From Novosphingobium sp. IK01 (GTDB lineage: Bacteria; Pseudomonadota; Alphaproteobacteria; Sphingomonadales; Sphingomonadaceae): DNA of 64,000 nt. Both the position numbers and the translations under genes were made by a program. This document shows positions 44,112-53,011 of this stretch, one piece after another (the stretch's first letter is position 1; each line of letters opens with the position of its first letter). Under the pieces are notes generated by a model that was not told where the DNA came from, ran no database searches, and saw nothing but the letters and a program-made list of their open reading frames with translations. The stretch is taken from contig NZ_BTFW01000001.1 of the NCBI RefSeq assembly GCF_033242265.1, forward strand, positions 2,159,001 through 2,223,000. The letters run 5' to 3'.

Positions 44112-46337
44112 TCAATAGTTCACGCTGAAGCGCACGCCATAGCTCGCAGGGCGGGCGGGCTGGGCAATATCGGCGCTGGTGAAGAAGTTGCGCGTGAGAT
44201 CGTACTTCTCGTTGAAGATGTTGCGTCCCCACAGCGCCAGATTCCACTTGCCGTTGGCCGGGGCCAGCGACAGCTCGGCGTTGATCACCACATAGGCGCC
44301 GATGTCATAGGTCGTGCCCAGCCACGAAGGGTATTTCGAGCGATAGGTGAACGTCGTGGAAGGCGTCACCACGAATCCGGCCACGGGCCGGGCATAGCTG
44401 AGCCCGCCACCCCACGACCACTGGGGGAAGGGAATCGGGGTATGCGACTTGTCGGTATAGACCGGCCCGCCCGCCGCGCGCGAGGCGGCCACGTCGAGAT
44501 CCTGGAAATCGAGGTACTTGCCCTCGCTATAGCTCAGGTACTGGTTGATCGAGAGCCCCTTGACCGGGGTCAGCACGAGTTCCAGCTCGCCACCCAGCAC
44601 GCGCGACTTGTCGGCATTGGTGAAGCGCCCCACCGGCCCGTTGGCGCCCCAGACCGCCGAGAGCACCTGCTGGTCGTGATAGTCGTAATAATACGCCGAT
44701 CCATTGATCTGGACGATGGGCAAGGGGTTGGCCTTGAAGCCCACTTCGTAGGCGTTGATCTTTTCCGGCCTGAACGGCTGAATGCCCGAGGAATTGCCGG
44801 TGTTGTAGGTGGTGAACCCGCCCGACTTGGTGCCCCGGCTGGCCGAGGCATAGACCATGACATGGGCCGCGGGCGTATATTGCAGCGCGACCTTGCCGGT
44901 GAACGGGTCCATCGCGGTGTCCACCGATGTCGGCGGCAGTGCGGTGGCCCCGCCAAAGGCGCTGCCAAAGCCGTCGAGCGCGCGCGTTTCATGTTCGTAG
45001 CGCATGCCCAGGATCGCGCGCAGCCGGGGGGTGAACTGGTATTCGGCCTGGCCGAACACGCTGACCGACTCGACCGCCTGCGCATAATTGACCCGCGCAT
45101 AGGTGCCGTAAATATCGAGGAAGTCGGAAAAATAGCGCTCGTTCAGATGCTGCTGCGAATAATAGACCCCGGCCACCCAGGTCAGCGGGCCGGGCTTCGA
45201 ATTGCTCAGCCGCGCCTCCTGCGCGAAGACCTTGACCTTCGAACCGAAGAACGTGTCCGCCTCGATCGAGGCGCTGGCGTCCCAGTCGCCGAACTGTTCG
45301 CGGCTGAGCCAGTCGTAGGAGGTGATGCTGGTGAACGTGACCGGCCCGAAATCGTAGGCCACATTGGCCGAGACGCCCCAGGTGCGGTTGTTGACGCCCG
45401 GCTTGGAACGGGCGGTCAGGTCGGTATCGGCGATGAGCTGGGGCGAGACACCCCAGCCGGTCGCGTTGCGATCCGTATCGGCCGGAATCGTCGGCCCGGC
45501 CCCGCCCCGCGTGTGCAGCGGGTTGAGCAGGTAGAGCCCGGTCGCCTCGGACGTGTCGCGGCCATAGTGGAAATCGAGCAGCATCGTGAGCCCGCTGCCG
45601 CGCGGCGCCACCTGCAACAGCGCGCGTCCGCCCCAGCGGTTGGCATCGCCCAGCGAGGCGCCGGTATCGCGGTTATGCTGGAAGGCCCCGCCCTGCTGCG
45701 TCGCGCCCGCCAGACGCAGCGAGACCCCGTCGGCCAAGGGGCCCGAGACATAGGCCTCGCCATTGAAGGCGCCGAACCGGCCATATTCGAGGGTGCCGCC
45801 CGCATGGAGCGTATCGGTCGGGCGGTTGGTCACGAAATTGATCGCGCCGCCGGTCGTGTTGCGGCCATAGAGCGTGCCCTGCGGCCCGCGCAGCACCTCC
45901 ACCCGCGCCACGTCGAAGATCAGCCCCTGGGTCATGATCGGGACCGGGTAGGCCACTTCGTTCACATAGACGCCGACCGTGGGCGAATTGTTCGAGGCAT
46001 AGTCCTGAAAGCCCACGCCGCGCAGGCGGAACTGGGGCGCGCCGCCGCCAAAGGCCGGTTCGACCTGAAGCGCAGGGACAGCATCCTGCAACTGGTTGAC
46101 GTTGGTGATCCCGCGTTCGCGGAGCATGTCCTGCCCCACCACGCTCAGCGCGATGCCCACATCCTGCGCCGACTGTTCGCGGTGCTGGGCGGTGACGACG
46201 ATCGGGGAAGATGCCGGGGCTTCCGGCTCCGCCCCGGCATCGGCTGATGCCGTTTCGGCCATGGCCGGTGCGGCAAGACCCCACGCAATGGCACTCATGG
46301 CGGCACACATGGCCGTACCGTACGTCGAACGCATCAT
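44112..46337 (-). CDS. TonB-dependent outer-membrane receptor
   Basis: This 741-residue protein imports a substrate across the outer membrane using TonB energy. It has a signal peptide (AAMSAIAWGLAAPAMAE), a plug domain (about 40-165, with DVGIALSVVGQDMLRERGI and VEVLRGPQGTLYGRNTTGGAINFVT) and a 22-strand barrel ending in the terminal motif YGVRFSVNY. Start ATGs at 46337 and 46334 follow AGGAGGG. No Fur box is seen upstream. The divergent neighbour is an S58 peptidase with a symporter and amidase, so the cargo is more likely a peptide or amide than an iron chelate. The substrate remains unproven. Confidence 0.93.
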   Translation of the reverse strand: MMRSTYGTAMCAAMSAIAWGLAAPAMAETASADAGAEPEAPASSPIVVTAQHREQSAQDVGIALSVVGQDMLRERGITNVNQLQDAVPALQVEPAFGGGAPQFRLRGVGFQDYASNNSPTVGVYVNEVAYPVPIMTQGLIFDVARVEVLRGPQGTLYGRNTTGGAINFVTNRPTDTLHAGGTLEYGRFGAFNGEAYVSGPLADGVSLRLAGATQQGGAFQHNRDTGASLGDANRWGGRALLQVAPRGSGLTMLLDFHYGRDTSEATGLYLLNPLHTRGGAGPTIPADTDRNATGWGVSPQLIADTDLTARSKPGVNNRTWGVSANVAYDFGPVTFTSITSYDWLSREQFGDWDASASIEADTFFGSKVKVFAQEARLSNSKPGPLTWVAGVYYSQQHLNERYFSDFLDIYGTYARVNYAQAVESVSVFGQAEYQFTPRLRAILGMRYEHETRALDGFGSAFGGATALPPTSVDTAMDPFTGKVALQYTPAAHVMVYASASRGTKSGGFTTYNTGNSSGIQPFRPEKINAYEVGFKANPLPIVQINGSAYYYDYHDQQVLSAVWGANGPVGRFTNADKSRVLGGELELVLTPVKGLSINQYLSYSEGKYLDFQDLDVAASRAAGGPVYTDKSHTPIPFPQWSWGGGLSYARPVAGFVVTPSTTFTYRSKYPSWLGTTYDIGAYVVINAELSLAPANGKWNLALWGRNIFNEKYDLTRNFFTSADIAQPARPASYGVRFSVNY

Positions 46338-46548
46338 GGCTGGCTCCCTCCTGTTATCCCGCCTGCCCGATGATGCAGGCAGGGTGCCCCCCCTGTTCAG
46401 AGGATGCCCTTCGGGCGCTCTCCCTCTGGCCCGGATAGCCGGCATGGCGCCTCGCACCACCTTGCGACAACCGGGCCAGTTCGCTTATGCAGTTGTTCCG
46501 ATTATGAAAGTGCAGTTCGGGATTTTTGCACCGGTCTCTTTGCCCCTG

Positions 46549-46603
46549 TTGCAGGACCGGCCCCGATACCCAACAGAGTGTGGGCAAGCGCCCTGTCCTG
46601 CAA
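46549..46603. promoter_or_regulatory. Spaced inverted half-sites in the receptor/peptidase intergenic region
   Basis: The 497-base gap 46338-46834 separates the divergent receptor and peptidase genes. TTGCAGGAC at 46549 and its exact complement GTCCTGCAA at 46595 are spaced by 37 bases, compatible with a looped or two-site operator. Nothing else in the gap could be supported as a gene. Confidence 0.4.
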
Positions 46604-46834
46604 GACCGTTATTTCCCGCCCGGCATTTCGGGCCGCGCAATCGGAGGACGGTTCAGGGCCGCAGTTCCTGCCTCGACAGGGAATCATGATGATCAATATC
46701 CGCTATCGGATGCAACGGAAAAACAGGACAAAAAACAGGCTTGCGAGTGCGGGAGACACGATTTCTATTCGCAGCATGCCCGCCAGTCTCCAAACCTTGC
46801 GGCCTGCGACGGCCCAGACCCGAAGGAACCCACG

Positions 46835-47968
46835 ATGAACCGACGCGATCTCCTCAAGGGAAGCGGCATGCTGGGCGCCGCCGCGCTGGCGCCGGGCGCC
46901 GTGGCACAGGCCGCGCCCACCAAGACACCTCCCGCCGCAACCGCCATGCTGGGCCGCACCGGCCCGCGCAACCTGATCACCGACGTGGCCGGCATCACCG
47001 TGGGCTGCGCGCAGGACGCCGACGTGCGCACCGGCGCCACCGTGATCCTGGCCGACAAGCTCTCGACCGCGGCCATCGACGTGCGCGGTGGCGGCCCCGG
47101 CACGCGCGAAAGCGATGCGCTTGATGGCTACAACCTCGTCCATGCGGCCAATGCCATCGTGCTTTCGGGCGGCTCGTCGTGGGGGCTGGCCACAGCCGAT
47201 GGCGTGGCGGCGCATCTGGGCGCGCGCGGGATCGGTTATGGCGGCATGGCCCATGCGGGCGTGCCGGTCTCGCCCATCGTGCCCGCCGCGATCCTCTATG
47301 ACCTTGCCAATGGCGGCAACAAGAACTGGGGAGCCGAGCCCCCCTATCGCGAGCTGGGCGCGCAGGCGCTGGCCGCCGTCGGCGAGACATTCGCGCTGGG
47401 CACCTCGGGCGCGGGCTATGGCGCGATGGCGGGCGGGCTCAAGGGTGGGCTGGGCTCGGCCTCGTGCGTGGCGAGCGACGGGTTCACCGTGGGCGCCATC
47501 GTCGCGGTCAATTCGATGGGCTCGACCGTGCTGCCCGGGACGCGCCAGTTCTGGGCCGCCCCGTTCGAGATCGGCAACGAATTCGGTGGGCTCACCCCGC
47601 TGCCCATGCGCGTGGGGCCCGAGGAATGGGGGCATACCAAGGGCGCCGCCGCGCGCGAGAACACCACCATCGCCTGCATCGCCACCGACCTCGACCTGAC
47701 CGCCGACGAGATGAAGCGCGTGGCGATCATGGCGCAGGATGGCCTCGCGCGCGCGATCCGTCCGGTTCACACCCCGTTCGATGGCGATGTCGTCTTCGCC
47801 ATCTGCACGGGCCGCATCCAGCCCAGGGAACCGCGCACGATCGCCGTGCTCAAGGCCGGGGCGATCGCCGCCGACACGCTGGCCCGCGCCATTGCCCGCG
47901 GCGTCTTTGCCGCCACCCCGCCGCCCGGATCGAAGGTGCTGACCTGGTCGATGCTGCCTGCCCGGTGA
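46835..47968 (+). CDS. S58 (P1) family peptidase, DmpA/BapA-like aminopeptidase with Tat signal
   Basis: DmpA/BapA-type enzymes are N-terminal-nucleophile hydrolases that self-cleave into two chains and release N-terminal residues from alpha- or beta-peptides and amides. This 377-residue protein starts MNRRDLLKGSGMLGAAALAPG, a twin-arginine signal, so it is probably exported folded to the periplasm. Family segments are ITDVAGITVGCAQD, VRGGGPGTRESDAL, LSGGSSWGLATADGV and GAMAGGLKGGLGSAS. The predicted self-cleavage is between Asn276 and Thr277 in ARENTTIACIATD, where DmpA has Gly-Ser, so Thr is the nucleophile. It heads a four-gene run with a symporter and an amidase. Confidence 0.93.
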   Translation: MNRRDLLKGSGMLGAAALAPGAVAQAAPTKTPPAATAMLGRTGPRNLITDVAGITVGCAQDADVRTGATVILADKLSTAAIDVRGGGPGTRESDALDGYNLVHAANAIVLSGGSSWGLATADGVAAHLGARGIGYGGMAHAGVPVSPIVPAAILYDLANGGNKNWGAEPPYRELGAQALAAVGETFALGTSGAGYGAMAGGLKGGLGSASCVASDGFTVGAIVAVNSMGSTVLPGTRQFWAAPFEIGNEFGGLTPLPMRVGPEEWGHTKGAAARENTTIACIATDLDLTADEMKRVAIMAQDGLARAIRPVHTPFDGDVVFAICTGRIQPREPRTIAVLKAGAIAADTLARAIARGVFAATPPPGSKVLTWSMLPAR

Positions 47969-48008
47969 GGCCCTTTCTGGTGAGGCCCTCTCAGGTGAAG
48001 GACCGCCC

Positions 48009-48260
48009 ATGACCCATCGCCATCGACAGCGCGGCGCCACGACAGCCGCGCCGCCGCGCTGGGCCATTGCGCTGGGGCTGCTGCTGCCGCTCGCGCTGGT
48101 GCTGCTCTCGGCGCTCGCCGTGCCCGCCGATGCCGGTCGCTGGCTGGGCATCGACTTGCGCATCTGGTGCCTTTTTGCCTGCGCCCCGGTCACCAGCGTC
48201 TGTCTGGCGCTGTGCTATCGCTTCACCGCCGGGCCCCCTGCGGAAGACGACCGGGCATGA
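48009..48260 (+). CDS. Small two-helix membrane protein before the symporter gene
   Basis: This 83-residue protein has a basic N-terminus and two predicted membrane helices (about 19-40, WAIALGLLLPLALVLLSALA, and about 53-72). Small two-helix proteins of the DUF3311 or DUF485 kind often precede sodium:solute symporters and may help their assembly. The similarity here is one of size, topology and context rather than clear sequence. It has AAGGA seven bases before the ATG, and its stop overlaps the symporter start (ATGA). Confidence 0.7.
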   Translation: MTHRHRQRGATTAAPPRWAIALGLLLPLALVLLSALAVPADAGRWLGIDLRIWCLFACAPVTSVCLALCYRFTAGPPAEDDRA

Positions 48261-49666
48261 TCGCCAGTTTTGTCCTGATCATGGCGCTCTCGCTCGGGAT
48301 TGCGCTGTGGGCGCGGCGCGGGCACAAGCGGGGGCAAGGTCAGGGCCACGACGACGCCCGCGCGTTCTTCGTGGCCGGCGGCCAGTTCGGCGCGCTGCTG
48401 TTCTTCTTCCTCTCGGTGGGCGAGACGTATTCGATTGCCACGATGCTGGGTTTTCCCGGCGGAGTCTATGCCGGGGGGGACAGCTTCGTGCTGTGGTTCT
48501 TCGGCTATATCCTGCTGGCCGGGCCCTGCCTCTATTTTCTGGGCCCGTGGATCTGGCGGGCGGGCAGCCTCTATGGATCGGCGACGATCCCCGATTTCTT
48601 CCGCGCCCATTTCGACAGCCGGGCGCTCGAAATCCTGATCGCGGCGGGGGCCATCGTGCTGCTCGTGCCGATCGGGACGATGCAGTTCCTCGGCATGAAA
48701 CTGGTGCTGGCCGCCCTCGTGCCACAGGCGCCGGTCATGGCCCTGCTGGGCGCGGCGGGGCTGCTCACGTTTGCCTATGTGGCGCTGGCGGGCCTGCGCG
48801 CCTCGGCCTTTGTGGCCGTGCTCAAGGACGTGCTGATGCTCGGCTCGATCCTGCTGGTGGGCGCGCTGGCGATTACCCACTGGAACGGGGCTGGCGCAGG
48901 GACAGCAGCGGCAGCCCCCTCGCTCCCCCCGGCAGCGGGCGGGGGCCTGCCTTTCGCGATCAGCACGATCCTGTTGCAAGCGGTGGGCTTTGCGATGATC
49001 CCGCAGAACTGGGCCTTCATCTTCTCGGCCCGCGATCCCCGCGCGATCCAGCGCGCGCAAGTGATCGCCCCACTCTACATGGTCATGTTCCCGCTGCTGA
49101 TGGTGGTCGCCTATTTCGCGCAGCGCCATGGCATTGCCGTGCCCCGGCCCGATTTCGTGTTTCTGGCCGTCGCCATGGCGCTGCTGCCGGGCTGGGTGGT
49201 CGGGCTGGTCATGGCGGCGGTGGTGCTTTCGGGGCTGATGATCCTGTCGAGCGTGTGCCTCGCGATTGCGCCGCTGTTCACGCGCAACCTCGTGCCCGGC
49301 CTCGGCAATCGCGCGCAACAGGGCTGGTCGAAGGTGGTCATCGCGGTGTTCCTCGCGCTCTCGATCCTCGCCACGCAGGCCAAAGTACCGCTGATCGCCA
49401 CGCTCAACAACGTGTTCTACTTCGGCATCGTCCAGACCCTGCCGGGCTTTGTCGGGGCGCTGCTGGTCGCCCGGATGCCCGCGCGCGGGGTTCTGGCCGG
49501 GATCGGGGCGGCGGGGGTGTTCATCGTCTGGGTCCGTCTGGCGGGCATCTCGCCGGGCGGGATCAACCCCGGCCTGATCGGCCTTGCGATCAATGCGCTG
49601 GTAGTCGCCGCCTGCACGGCGCTCTGGCCGCGCGAGGGAGGCCGCGCGATCATCGGGCGGGACTGA
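48257..49666 (+). CDS. Sodium:solute symporter family transporter
   Basis: This 469-residue inner-membrane protein has about 12-13 predicted helices. It shows SSS-family features: the N-terminal ARAFFVAGGQFGALLFFFLSVGETYS, the GSATIPDFFRAHF segment, a LRASAFVAVLKDVLM segment and the mid-protein NWAFIFSARDPRAIQRAQ. Members import amino acids, sugars, organic acids or vitamins with sodium. It overlaps the small two-helix protein by four bases and is followed 42 bases later by an amidase, so it probably carries a product of the periplasmic peptidase or an amide to the cytoplasm. Confidence 0.9.
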   Translation: MIASFVLIMALSLGIALWARRGHKRGQGQGHDDARAFFVAGGQFGALLFFFLSVGETYSIATMLGFPGGVYAGGDSFVLWFFGYILLAGPCLYFLGPWIWRAGSLYGSATIPDFFRAHFDSRALEILIAAGAIVLLVPIGTMQFLGMKLVLAALVPQAPVMALLGAAGLLTFAYVALAGLRASAFVAVLKDVLMLGSILLVGALAITHWNGAGAGTAAAAPSLPPAAGGGLPFAISTILLQAVGFAMIPQNWAFIFSARDPRAIQRAQVIAPLYMVMFPLLMVVAYFAQRHGIAVPRPDFVFLAVAMALLPGWVVGLVMAAVVLSGLMILSSVCLAIAPLFTRNLVPGLGNRAQQGWSKVVIAVFLALSILATQAKVPLIATLNNVFYFGIVQTLPGFVGALLVARMPARGVLAGIGAAGVFIVWVRLAGISPGGINPGLIGLAINALVVAACTALWPREGGRAIIGRD

Positions 49667-49708
49667 CGCCCTCTTTATCTGACACCCTGCAACCGGATAG
49701 GAGCACGC

Positions 49709-51115
49709 ATGCGCGAAGAACTGGCCGATCTGAGTGGAGCGGAACTGTCCCGCGCCTTTGCGACGCGGGCGCTGTCTCCGGTCGAGGTGATGGCCGATGT
49801 GCTGGCACGGGTGGAGCGGCTCGAGCCCGTGCTCTGCGCGACATGGGCGCTCGATGCGCAAGCCGCGATGGAAGGCGCGCGCGCCAGCGAACGCCGCTGG
49901 CACGCAGGCACCGCGCGCAGCCCGCTCGACGGCATTCCCGTCACCCTCAAGGAACTGATCGCCACCCAGGGCTGCCCCAAGCCGGTCGGCACCGCCGCCA
50001 CCGAACTCGTCCCTCAGACCGCCGATGCCCCGCCCGCCGCGCGCCTGAACGAGGCCGGTTGCATCGCCTTTGCCAAGACCACCGTGCCCGATTACGGCAT
50101 GTTGTCCTCGGGCCTGTCGAGCTTCCACAAGCTGGCTCGCAATCCGTGGGACATCACGCGCAATCCGGGCGGATCGAGCGCCGGGGCGGGCGCGGCGGCG
50201 GCGGCAGGCTATGGCCCGTTCCACGTTGGCACCGATATCGGCGGCTCGGTGCGCCTGCCCGCCGGGTGGTGCGGCATCTTTGCCCTCAAGCCGAGCAACG
50301 GGCGCATCCCCATCGACCCGCCCTATATCGGCCGCGTTGCCGGGCCGATGACCCGCACGGTCAGCGATGCAGCGATGATGATGACCGCGCTCAGCGGCCC
50401 CGACCCGCGCGATTTCATGGACCTGCCGCCCGAAATGCTGCCGTGGATGGACCTCGATGCCGACGTGAAGGGCCTGCGCATCGGCCTCATGCTCGATGCG
50501 GGCTGCGGCGCGGCGCCCGAACCCGACGTGGTTGCCGCCATCGAGGAGGCCGCGCGCCTATTCGAGGCGGGCGGCGCCCATGTCGAGCCGGTCGCCCCGT
50601 TCATGACCCCGGCCATGCTCGACGGGCTCGACCGGTTCTGGCGCACGCGCTTCTGGGCCGAAACGAAAGACCTGCCCCCCGAACGCTATGAAAAGATCCT
50701 GCCCTATATCCGCGCCTGGGTCGAACCGGCGGCGGGGTACACCGGGCTGGACGTCTACACCGGCTTTGACCAGATCATGCAGATGCGCGAACGCGGGCGG
50801 GCCTATCAGTCCTGTGACCTGCTGCTCTCGCCGGTCGCGCCGATGCCCGCCTTTGCCGCCGACCTGCCCTCGCCGACCAACGACCCGGCGCGCCCGTTCG
50901 ACCATATCGGCTTTACCGTGCCCTTCAACATGACCGAACAGCCCGCCAGTTCGATCAACTGCGGCTATAGCGCCGAAGGGCTGCCGATCGGGCTCCAGAT
51001 CGTGGGCCGCCGCTTTGCCGACATGGACGTGCTGCGCGCCTCGCGCTGGTACGAACAGGCGCGCGGGCCCCAGCGGCCCTGGCCGCTCAGCCTCGAACAG
51101 GGGGTTCAGGGCTGA
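49709..51115 (+). CDS. Amidase-signature hydrolase
   Basis: This 468-residue cytosolic enzyme has the Ser-cisSer-Lys triad of the amidase signature family. The Lys is Lys81 in GIPVTLKELIA, the cis-Ser is Ser156 in NPGGSSAGAGAAAA, and the nucleophile is Ser180 in GTDIGGSVRLPA. The usual GGSSGG is GGSSAG here. It hydrolyses amides to acid and ammonia; the C-terminal half that sets specificity contains TVPFNMTEQPASSI, common in amidases acting on small substrates. It closes the peptidase-symporter run and ends inside a palindromic repeat. Confidence 0.92.
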   Translation: MREELADLSGAELSRAFATRALSPVEVMADVLARVERLEPVLCATWALDAQAAMEGARASERRWHAGTARSPLDGIPVTLKELIATQGCPKPVGTAATELVPQTADAPPAARLNEAGCIAFAKTTVPDYGMLSSGLSSFHKLARNPWDITRNPGGSSAGAGAAAAAGYGPFHVGTDIGGSVRLPAGWCGIFALKPSNGRIPIDPPYIGRVAGPMTRTVSDAAMMMTALSGPDPRDFMDLPPEMLPWMDLDADVKGLRIGLMLDAGCGAAPEPDVVAAIEEAARLFEAGGAHVEPVAPFMTPAMLDGLDRFWRTRFWAETKDLPPERYEKILPYIRAWVEPAAGYTGLDVYTGFDQIMQMRERGRAYQSCDLLLSPVAPMPAFAADLPSPTNDPARPFDHIGFTVPFNMTEQPASSINCGYSAEGLPIGLQIVGRRFADMDVLRASRWYEQARGPQRPWPLSLEQGVQG

Positions 51116-51250
51116 TCCGAAACTATAGTTTCGGATCGTCCGGCACCGGCCCACTCCCCCACCCGACCTCTCATAGGGTACTATTGTTGGGAGGTCGGGT
51201 GGGGGAGTGGGCTGGTGCCGGACCGAAATTCGCCCCTTCGGCGAATTTCG
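51114..51250. repeat. Composite palindromic repeat, copy 2
   Basis: Hairpin A (GATCCGAAACTA/TAGTTTCGGATC, 51114-51137) overlaps the amidase stop. A long dyad follows: left arm about 51140-51171 and right arm about 51188-51221 (GGGAGGTCGGGTGGGGGAG). The loop between them contains ATAGGGTACTAT. Hairpin C (CGAAATTCGCC/GGCGAATTTCG, 51224-51250) ends it. The same three modules occur at 35036-35214. Here the left arm is uninterrupted, so this is the intact form. No gene lies between 51116 and 51286. Confidence 0.85.
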
Positions 51251-51286
51251 AATCAGACTCTCAGATCGAATCGTAAAAGGCCTGTT

Positions 51287-51760
51287 TCAGTCCGGCACAG
51301 GCCCGCAGGCCCCGCAGCGCCCGCGAATCTCGACGACCGGGCGCACGTCGGCAAAGCCCGCGTCGCGGGCCGCCTCGCGCAGGAGGCCGGTCAGCCTGTC
51401 GTCGTCGAGGTGGGTCGCCTGCCCGCAGGCGTCGCAGATCAGGAAGATGCAGTCGTGGCGGCAGCCCGGATGGGGGTTGGCCACATAGGCATTCGCGCTT
51501 TCCACCCGGCGCGCCAGATTGGTGCGCACGAAAAGGTCGAGGATGCGATAGACGCTGTTGGGCGCCACGCGCTTGCCGCGCGCCTGCCCGACATGTTCGG
51601 CGATGTCGTAGGCCGAGGCCGGGCGCGGCTGCGCGACGAGCGCGGCGAAGACATCGGCGCGCATCCCGGTCCATTGTTCGCCGGCAACGGTCAGCGCCTC
51701 GCGCGCTGCATTGACCAGCCCTTCGCCGGCATAGTCGTGATGATGATGGTGCCCGCCCAT
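51287..51760 (-). CDS. Fur-family transcriptional regulator (Zur-like)
   Basis: This 157-residue metalloregulator has a winged-helix domain (about 20-95) with ASAYDIAEHVGQARGKRVAPNSVYRILDLF and a dimerisation domain with two CxxC pairs, ICDACGQ and GRCGACG, that bind structural zinc. The HDCIFLICD segment is typical of Zur rather than Fur. The N-terminus is MGGHHHHHDYAGEG, a natural five-His run that could add a metal site. No zinc-uptake genes are next to it in this window. It is convergent with the amidase across the composite repeat. Confidence 0.88.
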   Translation of the reverse strand: MGGHHHHHDYAGEGLVNAAREALTVAGEQWTGMRADVFAALVAQPRPASAYDIAEHVGQARGKRVAPNSVYRILDLFVRTNLARRVESANAYVANPHPGCRHDCIFLICDACGQATHLDDDRLTGLLREAARDAGFADVRPVVEIRGRCGACGPVPD

Positions 51761-51856
51761 GGCCTGTCAGATAGGGACGAGCCCCTGCTTATGCAAACCG
51801 GTTTCGGGCCGATCCGGGCACAAATCCCGCGCGCATCGGGCACGCGGGACAGCGGT

Positions 51857-52054
51857 TCAGCGCGAAGCCGAAGCCAGCGCGACCGACGACATCGTGGGCG
51901 CCATCGGGGCAGCGGCGCGGGCCGCTGCGGGCGACGAGGTTGCGGCCAGCGCCAGAGTGCGGGCCTCGCTCATCATGGTCACGCCCATACCCACGGTTCC
52001 GATCACGAAACCGACGAGGAGCGAGCGGAAAAAATCCTTGCGAAACAGACCCAT
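51857..52054 (-). CDS. Small single-helix membrane protein, unknown function
   Basis: This 65-residue protein starts MGLFRKDFFRSLLVGFVIGTVGMGVTMMSE, with a basic start and one predicted membrane helix (about 11-28), followed by an Ala/Ser/Pro-rich tail. The ATG at 52054 has AGG upstream at a long distance. The helix and charge pattern look like a real small membrane protein, but no family is recognised. It is transcribed in the same direction as the Zur-like gene downstream. Confidence 0.5.
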   Translation of the reverse strand: MGLFRKDFFRSLLVGFVIGTVGMGVTMMSEARTLALAATSSPAAARAAAPMAPTMSSVALASASR

Positions 52055-52219
52055 GACGACAACCTGTCCAATATTCAGTTGCAAACAGCTACGGTTTAGC
52101 CGCCTGCGGTCGCGCCCTTACCTCGCAAGCCTCGCGATCGCCCCCATCTATCGACGAAGCGTTCTTTTTTATCGATGAACAGAGTTTTCGAATGGTACTT
52201 ATGTCATTTTACGGATGCA

Positions 52220-53011
52220 TCAGGCCCGAAGCCTGACCCAGACCGGCGCATGATCGCTGGCCTTTTCCCGCCCGCGATAGGCCTTGTCGACGCCCGACTC
52301 GACCAGCCGGTCGGCCAGTTCGGGCGAGAGCAGCGCATGATCGATGCGGAACCCGTGGTCGCGCGGCCAGGCCCCGGCCTGATAGTCCCAGAACGTCCAG
52401 ATCCCGCCGCGCGGATGATGCAGGCCAATCGCATCGGTCCAGCCATCGCCGAGCAGGCGCGCATAGGCATCGCGCGAGGCCGGCTGCATCAGCGCATCGT
52501 CGGCCATCGCCCGCTTGTCCCAGATGTCGCGGTCGTGGGGGATCACGTTGTAGTCACCCAGCACCAGCGCGGGGACTTCCTCCGCCCAGATCGCATCCAT
52601 GCGCGTGCGCAGCCGCTCCATCCAGCGCAACTTGTAGTCGAACTTGGGGCCGGGCTGCGGGTTGCCGTTGGGCAGGTAGATGCACACGACCCGCACCCCG
52701 AAGACATCGGCCTCAAGGTAGCGCGAATGGGCATCGTCGGGGTCGCCCTCCAGCCCGCGCTGCACTTCGACCGGCTGCTCCCCGTCGGCGAGGATGGCCA
52801 CGCCGTTGAAGCCCTTCTGGCCGTGCCAGATCGCCTTGTAGCCGATCTTCTCGAATGCCTCGGCCGGAAAGCCCTCGTCCTGGGTCTTGATCTCCTGAAG
52901 ACAGGCGACCTGTGGCCGGGTTTCTTCGAGCCATTCGAGCAGGCGCGGCAGGCGCGCCTTGATCCCGTTGATGTTGAAGCTGGCGAGTTTAAGCGTACCG
53001 GCCTGGCTCAC
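52220..53011 (-). CDS. xth: Exodeoxyribonuclease III
   Basis: Xth is an AP endonuclease and 3'-5' exonuclease used in base-excision repair. The 263-residue protein has the motifs ASFNINGIKARL, ACLQEIKTQ (metal Glu), YLPNGNP, GDYNVIPHDRDIWD, GGIWTFWDYQ, RIDHALLS and the terminal SDHAPVWVRL. The length is close to E. coli Xth (268). The start is taken as the GTG at 53011, which overlaps the TGA of the iron-sulfur gene before it (GTGA). A longer open frame upstream is only antisense or out-of-frame sequence over that gene. Confidence 0.94.
   Translation of the reverse strand: MSQAGTLKLASFNINGIKARLPRLLEWLEETRPQVACLQEIKTQDEGFPAEAFEKIGYKAIWHGQKGFNGVAILADGEQPVEVQRGLEGDPDDAHSRYLEADVFGVRVVCIYLPNGNPQPGPKFDYKLRWMERLRTRMDAIWAEEVPALVLGDYNVIPHDRDIWDKRAMADDALMQPASRDAYARLLGDGWTDAIGLHHPRGGIWTFWDYQAGAWPRDHGFRIDHALLSPELADRLVESGVDKAYRGREKASDHAPVWVRLRA

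Noticed and set aside
51725-51760. Poly-His codons as a vector or tag artefact
   Set aside because: They sit inside a continuous genomic context with a normal Fur-family gene and no vector sequence around them.
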